A stretch of 64,000 nucleotides of DNA, taken from the NCBI GenBank assembly GCA_030374805.1, contig JARGSG010000038.1:310001-374000 (forward strand), read 5' to 3'. Each line of letters begins with the position of its first letter. Position 1 is the first letter of the stretch. Of the stretch, positions 12,252 to 22,550 are shown one piece after another. The position numbers and the translations under genes were made by a program. Under the pieces are notes generated by a model, which was given only the letters and a program-made list of their open reading frames with translations, was not told where the DNA came from and did not search any database. This DNA is from Gracilaria gracilis. Lineage: Eukaryota > Rhodophyta > Florideophyceae > Gracilariales > Gracilariaceae.

Positions 12252-15200
12252 ATGCCTAATTGCTGCTTTGGAGGCTGCTAATTCCTCGCTCGCACCATCT
12301 TCTACATTCAAGGGCACCAAATAATATGCCCCAACCGTCTCACTGCCAACAAGCGTCTCCTCTCCCCCGGCGGCAACGTCCCTCACTTCTCCCAACGCAC
12401 AAAGCGTCACAATTCCACCCCCCTGCTCCCACCCCCACCTTCACATCCCCTCTTCAATCGCCCTTCCGATAACGTCCCCATCGCCGCCGACGACTCCTAC
12501 CACCAGCAACAGCTCTCCCTCTCCGCCCACACCCAAGACGCCTACCATATCGTGGGCACCCCCGTCTGCTCCCTCTCTCCCTCCCCACCTCCTCCACCGC
12601 CCCCCTCCTTCCCTCTCCTCAACAACCCCCACCTCGAACGAATGTTCCTCTACATCGCTTCCATCGGTTCCACCCTCGGCCACCGCAAGGCAGACGAACT
12701 CATCTCTATCCTTAACGACCCCTCCTTCTCCAAGTCAGCCTTCCACAACGCCGTATTTTTCACCTCCCAGAGTCTCAAACTTCAAACAGACCTCTTCCAA
12801 CACCGAGTCACCAACATCGGTTTCACCCCCACCACCCTCCACGACCCACAGCACCTCTTCACAGCCACTATCTTCCGAAAGGATGCCATCCAAATTCTTA
12901 AAAAAACAACTCGCACTCGCACACTCCGACAACACCTTCTTCCACCACGTCCCCCATACAACCTCCTCCGGCTCTCCCGCTTTCGCCCACCCCATGGCTT
13001 CTTCCCTCGGAAAAGAAGCTATCCCAGCCCTCAAACACGCAATTATGCAGTCCTCCAATAACTCCTGCATCTGGCACACCCCTGAGAACACCGGTATCGA
13101 CTCCTTCATCGGCTTCGTCCAAGTATACTCCGACAAGTCCTCCACCTCCCTCAAATCCTCTTCCATCACCTCCTACCCCCTTCACATCACCCTCCTCAAC
13201 TTCCCCGACTCGTTCCGTCGCAAATGTTTCAATGACAACCTCACCCGTCTCGGACACCTTCCAACCTCTTTCAATCTCGCCACCCCCTCTCAAGACCTCG
13301 ATACCATCCTCCAAACCTCGTCCAGCATCTCCCGCTCTACCAAAATGCAACTCATCCAGCGTGCCATCTCCAACCTCTTCGACCCTCTTCTCTCCTCCGG
13401 CCTCATCGGCTTCCCCTTCCGTGACGCTAATGGCGTGCTCCGCCATTGAAACCCAATCATCGCCAGCTACTGCGCATACACCCCAGAAGCAAAGGACATT
13501 CTCCCCATCTCCCACGGCACCCGCCCCCAGCATCCATGCCACCGATTCAGCGTCCCACGCTCCGACCCCCACCTACACATTCCATCCCCCCCTCTTCGAT
13601 CCCAGACCCAGACTCTAGCTGCCCGCAAATCACACTCTACCCTCCTCCAAGATGCTGAAAAGGCCATCCTCGCCAGAAATCCCAGAATCGCCCGAAACAC
13701 CAAGGAAAAGGTCGTTGAACCACTCTACTCCCTTTCCCTCGCAAAATACTTTTCCCTCTTCGAATCTTACCCTCTCCTCAACATCACCCCTCTTTTCTCC
13801 CCTTACAACATCTTCCCCTTCGAACCACTCCATAACTTCCACCTCGGAATCTCCAAGCTCATCAAGCTGCCCGGCATGGAGAGACTCAAGTCAGAATCAC
13901 TCTTCACTACCCCCGTTCCTCCAAGTCCCGTCGTTCCTTCAACTCCGTCCGCTCCTCCATTCTGAAAAACGCGAAAACCATCCTCGCCGCCATCGAAAAG
14001 CACTCCCCAGCCACAGAACTCCACATCGACTCTTCCTCCTCCGACAACGGTCAGACCCTTAACGGTATCTTCACCTCCGACGGCCTACGTAATATGCTCG
14101 AAGCAAAAGACTACCGCTCACTCGACATGGTCTTCCCCTTCATCGGCGCCTTCTTCGACCGCTGCTGTGACGAGGTCGATGCAGCTCCCATCACTTCTGT
14201 TTTCACCAAGTACCCCGATCTGTTCATCTTCTCCATAAGATAAAACACCTCCGCAGAATGGACCGACTCCCGCCTCACCGACCTCCAATTCCAAATCCGC
14301 TCCTTCAAGCGCACAACCGTACTCGTCCGCACTTCCAGCCTTGGTGCCCTCAAGTTCCATCTCCTAGACCACATCGTCGAGGACATTCGCCGCTTCGGAG
14401 GCCTCCAATTCAACGATGCCGGCATATTCGAACACGCCCACTCCCTCTTCAAGTCATACTACTCCAAAACCTCAAAGCGCAGGTCCACCGCACATGAAGA
14501 AACCATTCGCGCCATCCATCACTCCGACGCCACCAAAGATTGGAACCCCCTTTCCACCAACCCCTCCATCACTTCCTCCCCTCCTGCCCTTTTCTCTCCC
14601 ATCCAATCCCGCCAACCCGGTTTGGTCCGTGATGGAAAACTCATCTCATTCGCTGATCTCATCACCGCCCACAAATTTTTCCACTATAATCCTCATTTCA
14701 ATCCCAAATCTCTACAAGACCTCTTCCCCACCGACACTCTCTCCATCCTCCAACAGATTGGAAAACACGCCCTCCCTTCATTCATCACCCTTTCTCTCGA
14801 AGTCCTAAAACTCTCAGAGAACTCCCCCACTCTCCGTCGCACCCGAATCACTGTAGTCAACTCCGCTCATGTCGCCGGCGGTTATGTACCATCACTCGAC
14901 CACTACATTGAAGAGCGGAACGAGCTCGCGCTCCAGGATCCTCCAGTCCCTCTCATCCAACGAATATTTGCCTCCCCGTCCTTCGGTCCTTCTAAATGCC
15001 CAAAGTTCTTTCACGTCCTCGTCGCAGGCACCAGCTCCAACTCCACCCCCATTGTCTGGGTCTACAAACTCATCTTCCTTCTTTGCTTCACCTTTCCTTC
15101 TTCCACTCCATCTTCCAAGAAGTTCGCCTTCCAACAGTTCATGGAACTCGTCCCACCAAGCGACGAAGTCGATGTCACCCTCAACTGCGTATGCCTCCGA

Positions 15201-15530
15201 TGGGCAACAGACAACGAACATAACCACACCACCCATCCAGTTCCCATCTCCACCCACTCCACATACGACAACGTTTCTCCATGGTTTGCACTCATCCCTT
15301 TCTCTTCTATCCTTGCTCCGTTCACGTTCTCCGCCAGAACTACCCCGCACCGCCTTCAATTCCCGCCTCCATTGGCATTTCCATAGATTTTACCTCAACA
15401 GATTCTACCGGGACCCCACCTCCATGCCCTACCTCCCACCCCCCGCATAGCACTCATTCCATAGGATTTTCATTAACCAATCACTATCACCCTCTTCCAC
15501 AGAAAAGATTGGAGATAGGTATGGGATGAA
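12252..15530 (+). pseudogene. Transposase, Tnp2/Plavaka/KDZ-like, decayed (copy A gene 1)
   Basis: Starts with MPNCCF, the beginning of a Cys-rich zinc-finger segment better kept in copy B. After a long Pro/Ser-rich stretch come GFPFRDANGVLRH, HPCHRFSVPRSD, FPFEPLHNFHLGISKLIK and LLDHIVEDIRRFGG...NDAGIFEHAHSLF. These four blocks, in this order, characterise the large transposases of the Tnp2/Plavaka/KDZ group. The copy is broken several times: a stop right after the MPNCCF segment, another after the VLRH block, and frame changes later. It converges on gene 2. The exact superfamily is not settled by eye. Confidence 0.7.
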
Positions 15531-15590
15531 GAAGATATACCACCTCTTCATCATCCCACAGCCAGCTCCACTCCTCCCCTCTTATTCACC

Positions 15591-18236
15591 CTACCCTCTC
15601 CCCTCTCCTCCTTCTGCCCCGTCCCTACTCTCTCCCCGGTGCCCAACCAAACGACTGAAATTGGGCTTCTCTGGTCGGCACGCTGCTATGTAGCAATCAA
15701 GAACCGCTCCAAGTCTCCGCGTAAAATTCGCCATAAAGTATTCCTCCCTCACCTCTAGATATACCTTCTCTCTCGATGGAATCCACAGCCCAACCCTCGC
15801 AGTTCTCTCCGAATTCCCGGTCACACACCTCGGATCCCCCTCTAGAAACCCATCGTTCTCAAACTCTCCGCCGTGCTCGTCCCTCACCAATTCCCATGCC
15901 ACCTTCAATATACCCTCCACCGCCCTCTGCAGATACCTCCCATACAATGTAGAAAACAAGAGCTGCCTTTGTCCTCCACGTCCCACACCCTCGTTCATCG
16001 TTTTCACAACACACCCAATCCACGCATCAAGTCTGGCGAGGTGCATCACCGTCGCATCTACGTAATGATTTTCCCCATTAAATTTGGTCTCCACTGCGTA
16101 TCCCATGTACTCCTCCAACACTGCCCCCGCCATTCCGTTCTTGAAATACTTGTCTTCATCATCACAGCTCTACTGTGGAGCATGCACAGTTGACCCAGAG
16201 TACGCAAGATCTTCGAAACGGCTCATTCTCCATGCACACAACTTGTTCATCCCACCTTCTTCACTTCCCATAAGCTTCTCGCGAGCCTCGTCCATCTGCT
16301 TCTTCAACTCCTCACCAAGTGCCGTCCCCTCGCTAGGCTTCGCCCGCTTCGCAATCAAATCATATCCTAGTAAAGAAAAAAATCTCTCCCCACCCCAATC
16401 ACATTGCTTAACGTCTGCTTCATCCGCTGCTTAGGACACTTGCCGAGCTTATATTTTCCACGCACTCTTGTTTTCTCCCCGCTTCCCTTATCGCCTCCCA
16501 CGTCTTTCCCATTATTTCTGTCTCAACCACATACTTCAACAACACATCACTTCCACCCTCTGTCGATGGTGTGTACGCCCTCATCTCATAAGGAACCTGA
16601 ATTGGGCACCTAGGCACCATCTCCTTCTCCACATCTACAAACATGCTCCCCTCTCTACCTTCTCCCACCGTCTCACTTCTCTTCTTCTAGCTTCTACCAA
16701 CGTTTTCCCTGTCGAAACAAAGTTCAGACGCCTCCAACTTTGCATAATGAAGAATTCTATCATATACAGCCCTTGCGAACCCATGAAAAACATTCTTCCA
16801 CTCCAATATCATACTTTCGGAGCCCTCTCACCTTCTTTCCTCCACCACCTCGCTTCCTCCCCGTCACTGCCTCCCGAAGACTTTCGATCAACACATTTTG
16901 CCGTTTATTTTCCTCCCTCAGCCGTCCCAACTCTTCCTGCGTCAGCTTCAAACTTACCATCAATGTATAGTGATCTTCTTTCATAATTCCCAACTGTCCC
17001 TTTAGTGAATTGAGCCTTTGAACGAGTTCATACCGTGGCAATACGGTCAAGTTCTCCTCATTGCCTTCCAGTTCCCTTGTAGATCCCCATTCATTTCCTT
17101 GAATTCTACCTCCGCTTTCTCCACGGCCGCCGTTACTTTCGTCTTCTACATCCTTCGGAAGTAAAACGGTGTTGCGCCTTACACGCATCCTTTGCGGCGT
17201 TCGTGGCACCGTCTCCACGACATTCAATTTCCGACGCCGTTCTGTTTGTACGTCGTCCTCCCCTTCGAAATCCCTCTCAACCAGTGCTGCTGTCCTTCCG
17301 ACAATTTCCTTGGTTGATCCACCACTTCTACGTCGTACCCCTCTCCCGTCCGCATGTTCTCGTCGCTTATCTCCCACCTTCTCCACAACTTTAACACCCC
17401 ACAATTCATGAACCACACTCCCTATTCTTCTCTCACTACCCTCCTCTGTTTCACGTTCTGCCAATGGCCGCACACGCCCCACTCCTTCTTTCTCCCGGTT
17501 CGCATTCTCTTGCTCAAAACCAATGCTTTCGTTCTCTGGCACTCTATTTGGCGTCACAGCAACCAAACTCTCCACTCTTCGCGTCCTCGCCGGGTGACCA
17601 CACCTCACTCTCTCCCTTTCTCCTTCCACCTCTTCGGGTACCCCAGCCTTAAGCACTTTATCACCGTTAGTTCCCTTTTTTCCTTGAAGACCCCCACTAC
17701 CTAATATGATACTACTCCTTGCTATCGTTCTTCCCTCGACACTCGTACGAAGCTCTTTACTCTTCACTATCATATCCCCGTTATCGCTCTCCTCTAAAAC
17801 TTGCGCAGTCTCTGCGCCTCTTCTACGACCATTTCTCTTCCGACCACCGCGCAGAATCTTCTTCGGCATACCTCGCTGCGCTCCTATGCTTTTATCGGGA
17901 CTAACTTCTTGATCTCGTGCCTTCGCAATAGGTTTCGTCACCACAATGCTTACCGTTCGCTCCGTTCGCTCCGTTCGCTCCGATGTTCCGCCCGACGCTC
18001 CTCGCCACACCGTCGCTCCTCGCCGCACCGTCGCTCCTCGCCGCACCGTCGCTCCTCGCCGCACAGTCTCTCCTCGCCGCACTCTTCCTCCCCTTCCCAC
18101 GCAAACCACTCCGAGGCGCACGCGTACTACGAGCGGTGCGAACTTCGCCACTTACGGTTTCGCCACGCCTTCGGCTCTTTGACGCGCGACCGCTAACCTC
18201 CTCCGCATTCACACCCCTCGTCTTACGTTTCGCCAT
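15591..18236 (-). pseudogene. Basic coiled-coil protein, unknown function, frameshifted (copy A gene 2)
   Basis: The likely start is ATG 18236 (MAKRKTRG). The N-terminus is highly basic with an 18-bp tandem repeat coding AARSDG, then a long charged low-complexity region, a heptad-like coiled coil (LVQRLNSLKGQLG...) and a globular C-terminal part with EEYMGYAVETKF and LARLDAWIGCVVKTMNEG. Comparison with copy B shows frameshifts in A near the TERTERT stretch and again near 16.8 kb. I know no family for it. A basic, coiled-coil protein next to a transposase might bind DNA ends as an accessory protein, but that is only a guess. Confidence 0.55.
17999..18082 (-). repeat. 18-bp tandem repeat inside gene 2 of copy A
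   Basis: About four units of an 18-bp repeat (CGTCGCTCCTCGCCGCAC on the + strand) encode AARSDG on the minus strand. Copy B carries a longer and more varied array at about 41923-42030, so unit number differs between copies. Confidence 0.7.
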
Positions 18237-18295
18237 ATACAATCCGAACGGTTCCTCGCGGTTGACGCTGGGCTCACGACGTCTTAGCCGCTGAC

Positions 18296-18372
18296 CGTGA
18301 TCGAAGGTCACCGGAATCGGAACTGCTCTGCTCTCGACGTGTTTGGCACTCGCGGTGATCGAACGTCACCGA
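18296..18372. promoter_or_regulatory. Paired near-palindromic sites upstream of gene 2
   Basis: Two copies of GTGATCGAASGTCACC lie at 18296-18314 and 18354-18372, about 60 and 120 bp upstream of the gene 2 start. Each has arms GGTGA/TCACC. Copy B keeps related sites at the equivalent place (about 41643-41658 and 41694-41710). Dimer-binding operators are a reasonable reading; nothing shows which protein binds. Confidence 0.4.
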
Positions 18373-18690
18373 TCGAATGCACATCCCCAATCGAGTGGAG
18401 TGTGGTGGAAATCACCGAGTGCGGTTTTTTATTCCCCGATTCCGCAACCGAAAAATTGACACCGAAATCCCAATTTCTGAACTAGAAAGTTCTCATAATG
18501 TTAAAAAATGTACACCATCATATTAGATGCCCTCGCTACCTTTTATGTATCTATGTACTTTCATATTGCACTTCGGCTAAAGTGTTTAGTTTCTCTTTCG
18601 TGCTCAACGGCGAAGTTGGAATGGAATAAGTGCCACTTCATTATCGAGGTTTAGGGTGTTGTTTCACATGTAGCTAATTTACTACACGTT

Positions 18691-21600
18691 CTAATCGATT
18701 ACTATAATAGGATTTGCCGATATACCCCAGCTATACTCTACTCCATAATCCGCGAACATCTCCTCTCCCACTTCCAGTTTCCGAAGTGCTCGCACCGCAA
18801 GCATTTGGTATTCTCGTAGTTGATGCGGGGTGCGTCCTGTATTTGGAGTTCGAATGACCCGCACATTTGCAGTCCTTCGTTTCGTCACACCATCCGCAAC
18901 TGCATCAATGTCCTTATCACCTTCCATATATTTGGGATCGTTAATCGTTCCACCCAATGAAAAAGGAGCGGGGACAATCCATACAGGTATTAAACTTACT
19001 CCTTGTCTTCTTTCTGGGAGGTTATGGAATATATCGCCGCGGACGTTAAACTCCATCGCATACTTCCGAAAGCGTTCGGAAGTGGCTCCCAATAAACCTT
19101 CACCATATTTCTCGTGTACCTCTTTTCTCTTCGTTAGGTCATGGTACACCAGTGTTCCATAGAAGTGACATATCTCTTCATTTTCCATGAACCGGCGTGT
19201 AGTGAACACCCCCACTCCGGAGCCAGGGTGACAAATTGTCGACTTTCTGATACGACAACCGCACATGGTCGCTTCCAGTGCCAACATGGCATTCCAATCC
19301 AGAAGCCCCATCTTCTCTTGCAAAGTTTTAGGCCATTCGTGAAGGGCCTTAAGCCTACCAGTCGTGACCAAGCTCTCATCCCGCCACATTGACGCAAGAA
19401 AGTCCACAATATACGTAGGAAACTTTTGATACTGGGGGTAGCCGGATGGAGCCCTCCATGATCTCGATGGGCGGACATTCCACTTCGGAAATAAGTTCAA
19501 CACCCTAATCACAGCATTCCGAATTTCCTGCGTTACGTGGATATCCGTCTCATTTTCCCGCACGCACAATGCGAATTGAATAATTGCGGCGTGCCTAGCA
19601 TGGGCAACGCAGTCAGGGTCCGGCTCACACCCGATAAACCTACGATGCAGTTGTAACTCCATGCATGCCATTGCTGTCGAAAACGTCCCCGAAAACAAGT
19701 CGACCACAATATCCCGAGCCTCGGAAAAGAGACTGATTACCTCCTTCAACAATGCCCGAGGTTTCTGTTTGGACCTCACTTTTTGTAAAACGTAGCCCCA
19801 ACCTTCCTTCTTTCTCTTCCACTGAAGAGTCTCCTCATTAGAAATGGGAGGTACCTGGTCAATGACACTGTGGTACCCCGGGTACCTCGACTGCACGAAG
19901 TTGAAGTTCTCATGGTTCACCATCACATGCTGCTGCGCGTGGCTGAGACCATTTCGAACTCCATGTACAGCGTACTCCATTGCAGGGAAAAGGGAGCACG
20001 ACCTACGTCCAGGGCTACGCATCGGGTTGCCTTCCGACCGTACAAAGTGTATTGGGACCTGGTCCACAACAAAAGAACGCCTTGGTACTCCGTTTTCGTC
20101 TTTTGCCCCAATGGCAGAAAGTACATCTCTCCATTCCTGGACCTGCTCGAAAGCACTAAAGATAACGAAATGGCCCCCAGGACGTAGCAGTCTTGATAGA
20201 AGCTTTGCTGCCCTCTTCATGTCCTGAGGGCTCAGTAAATCGTACCAGCTGTTGCTTAGGTTTTTGTTCCCTCGGATGTTGTACGGAGGGTCCATGAGAA
20301 CCAGTTGAACTTTTCCTAACGGAGACACACCATCTCTGCGCAACGTCTCGTCCATCTCTACCATATCGTCAAACCCGCAATTGTACAAGCGAAAGTACTT
20401 CTCCATCTCCTCCTCACAACTTCGGAAAGCCATTTTGTCATCCAACGACCCAATAAATGGTGGGGGTATTACGCCTACCCCGGACGCTTCGTCACCAGTA
20501 CTTCCTTTCCCTATGTCGGCCACTATGTTCGTATCACCAGCTCCTTCTTCGCCTCTCCCCTCCTTCGGCTCCGTTGGTTTCCCAATTTCCACCACCTCCT
20601 CCACATCATCTTCAATTCGTATGGCAGGTTCTGGTTTGGATATCGGCGTTACCGCCATACCAGGGACGTTCACTGATTCTTTCAGTTTCAACGGGCTAGT
20701 GACCTCCATGACGGAGGACACAAGCGAATGCGAGAAACTATCGAATCTCTGAACAAACGCCCGTGATGGGTCTCTGGTAAACGTTTTCAGAACTGTCCAT
20801 CGTCCTGGTTCGGAAATTGAGTAGAACTGCTCATTCACAATAACCTTGTTGAGGTCCGAAATGAACTCCTTCGCAAGCATTCGGAAGGCAGCATCGATGT
20901 CTTGCGGTAAGTTCCATGCCCACTAGATGACCTCTGTTTCAATAACAGTTTCATCTTTGCTCGGTAGCAAGCGATGGTCATTATCCCGGTGGACGAACCC
21001 CTCTGCCCTCGTCTCAAATGCTTGAAACTGCATTTCGTCGTACATGACTCGGATGAATGGAAGAACCATGACCTCCACGGTAGGGAATCCCAGAAATTGA
21101 GAGAAACAATCCCAAGCCTTCGTTATGAGCTGCACACCAAAGCCAACACACTGAGCTTGGAGTTTGTTTGATATTTGGACATTCACAAAAGGTGTGGGAT
21201 ATCCCTTGTCTCCTCTTTTCTTTTTCTGGCCTATAACTCTTTTTTCCATCGAAACTTTCTGAATAAGCGAGAGGAAGGGAATCCTTTGGAAATGTGTGGC
21301 AACGGGTGTGGCGAACGGGGGGACCACCCGTCCCACTCGCTTAGGAGGTATAGTCATGGAATTGAAAAACTCGGTCAAAGTCACATTCTTCGGTATTTCT
21401 TTGAAGTTCACCTCGGTAAAAGCATTCCAGAAGTCCCTTACACGCCAGTCCCTATCACCGTTTAAGATGTCCAATAACCTCGTTGAGAGGTATAGCTGAC
21501 GATAAGTCCCCTTCAGAGATACGACCCGTAGTTCACTGTCAGTAAACGTCGGATGTCCTGGACCCACAAGAATATAGAAGTAATTCTTTGCCACCAGTAG

Positions 21601-21810
21601 GACGTTGCGCTTCTTGATAACTTACTCAACGAACTCGCTGTGTCCCACCTTCCTTGGCCGGTCTTCATCTCGCATTGTCGACGCCTAATGATCGCGGATT
21701 GCGAGTCATACTGTGACAAGCTCATCTCTGGAGCCATACAGTTTCCCAACCTTCATATCGGAGCTTGAGGGTGCCGCTGACGTAGACCTCGATGCGCTAT
21801 GTGGAGCCAT
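18691..21810 (-). CDS. DNA methyltransferase fused to SET domain (copy A gene 3)
   Basis: The longest uninterrupted frame is 20880-18691 (729 codons). The same frame reaches back to ATG 21810 but crosses stops, among them TAA 21622-21624 and TAG 20923-20925, so the N-terminal third is damaged or separately started. At about residues 190-235 of the 729 are LVLMDPPYN (catalytic DPPY motif) and LRPGGHFVIFS. At about 390-420 is VDLFSGTFSTAMACMEL...FIGCEPD, the SAM-binding motif. DPPY before the SAM motif is the permuted order of N6-adenine/N4-cytosine methylases of the PF01555 type. From about 555 a SET-like domain follows: GSGVGVFTTRRFMENEEI, GTINDP, TANVRVI, LEVGEEMFADYG. It may methylate DNA and histone lysines. 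Divergent from gene 4 across the palindromes. Base specificity is unknown. Confidence 0.75.
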
Positions 21811-21849
21811 TTTATGCATGCACGGGAAGGGGGTGCGTTGATGGGTTAT

Positions 21850-22000
21850 GATTCGAATTTCCGGAGCAGACGGGAGATAGCAGCGGAGGAGAAAAGGCGG
21901 CGCTCGGGAGACTGCAGCGGGCGGGGGATAACTGCCGGCGAGATATGAGAGTGCGCGTGAGACGGGAGCGGGCGGGAGAGGATAGCAACGATACAGCACG
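21850..22000. repeat. GC-rich imperfect repeats upstream of gene 3
   Basis: Three imperfect units of roughly 45 bp, rich in GGGAG, GCAGCGG and GCGGG, lie just upstream of the methyltransferase-SET start region. They stand out against the less GC-rich flanks and may be promoter-proximal repeats. Confidence 0.35.
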
Positions 22001-22152
22001 AACCAGGTTCTTTCAACACGACAAGGAGATGTGCAATATGCCTGAGATGCACGTGAAGCCGTAAAGAGGTGTCAGGGAAAGCGGCGACACTCGAGGGATA
22101 CGGAACTTGGTGATTGCAAACATATACTCGAAGTTATAGAGAACGCCTGGTA

Positions 22153-22226
22153 GGACAGCGGACCGGGGTGGCGTGGCGCTTCATCAGTGCACTGATGAAG
22201 CGCCACGACCCCCTGGTCCGCTGTCC
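22153..22226. repeat. Palindrome 1 of copy A (74 bp)
   Basis: A near-perfect inverted repeat with almost no loop: arms begin GGACAGCGGACC and end GGTCCGCTGTCC, with GCGCTTCATC/GATGAAGCGC near the centre. It lies in the intergenic region between genes 3 and 4 and should form a long hairpin or cruciform. Confidence 0.85.
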
Positions 22227-22262
22227 CAAAAAAATGTTTCATTTTTTTTTCAACGACAGCCT

Positions 22263-22338
22263 GGGACAGCGGACCGGAGTGTCGTGGCGCTTCATCAGTG
22301 CACCGATGAAGCGCCAAGACACTTCGGTCCGCTGTCCC
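22263..22338. repeat. Palindrome 2 of copy A (76 bp)
   Basis: Second copy of the same family, 36 bp from palindrome 1 across an A/T-rich spacer; arms GGGACAGCGGACC / GGTCCGCTGTCCC with a few mismatches in the stem. The copy B deletion in gene 3 ends at the edge equivalent to this palindrome. Confidence 0.85.
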
Positions 22339-22479
22339 AACGCGCCGTGAGTGATGAAGCTGGGGGGTGGCACACGTGGCACCGCGAACGTGCCGTAAGC
22401 GGTGAAATTCGCCTGCTGTCAACACGCCGTGTGTGATGAAACTGGGGTGCTGGCATACGTGGCACCGTCGAGGTGCCGG

Positions 22480-22550
22480 GGACAGCAGACCGGGGTGTCG
22501 TGGCGCTTCATCGGTGCAACGATGAAGCGCCACGACACTCGGTCCGCTGT
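22480..22550. repeat. Palindrome 3 of copy A (about 71 bp)
   Basis: Third copy, separated from palindrome 2 by a 141-bp spacer with repeated GCCGTGNGTGATGAA-type words. Its right arm is shortened and runs straight into coding sequence of gene 4, so it marks the deletion junction that removed the 5' part of that gene in copy A. Confidence 0.8.

Noticed and set aside
18691-21594. Bacterial contamination as source of the methyltransferase
   Set aside because: The gene is fused to a SET domain, lies inside a eukaryotic-type transposon present in two copies, and shows the same decay pattern as its neighbours.
22473-22550. Upstream start of gene 4 in copy A inside palindrome 3
   Set aside because: Copy B shows the real N-terminus is different; this stretch is the deletion junction, not an authentic start.
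22153-22550. CRISPR-like array
   Set aside because: The repeats are long loopless palindromes with unequal spacers that themselves are related; no cas genes and the context is eukaryotic.
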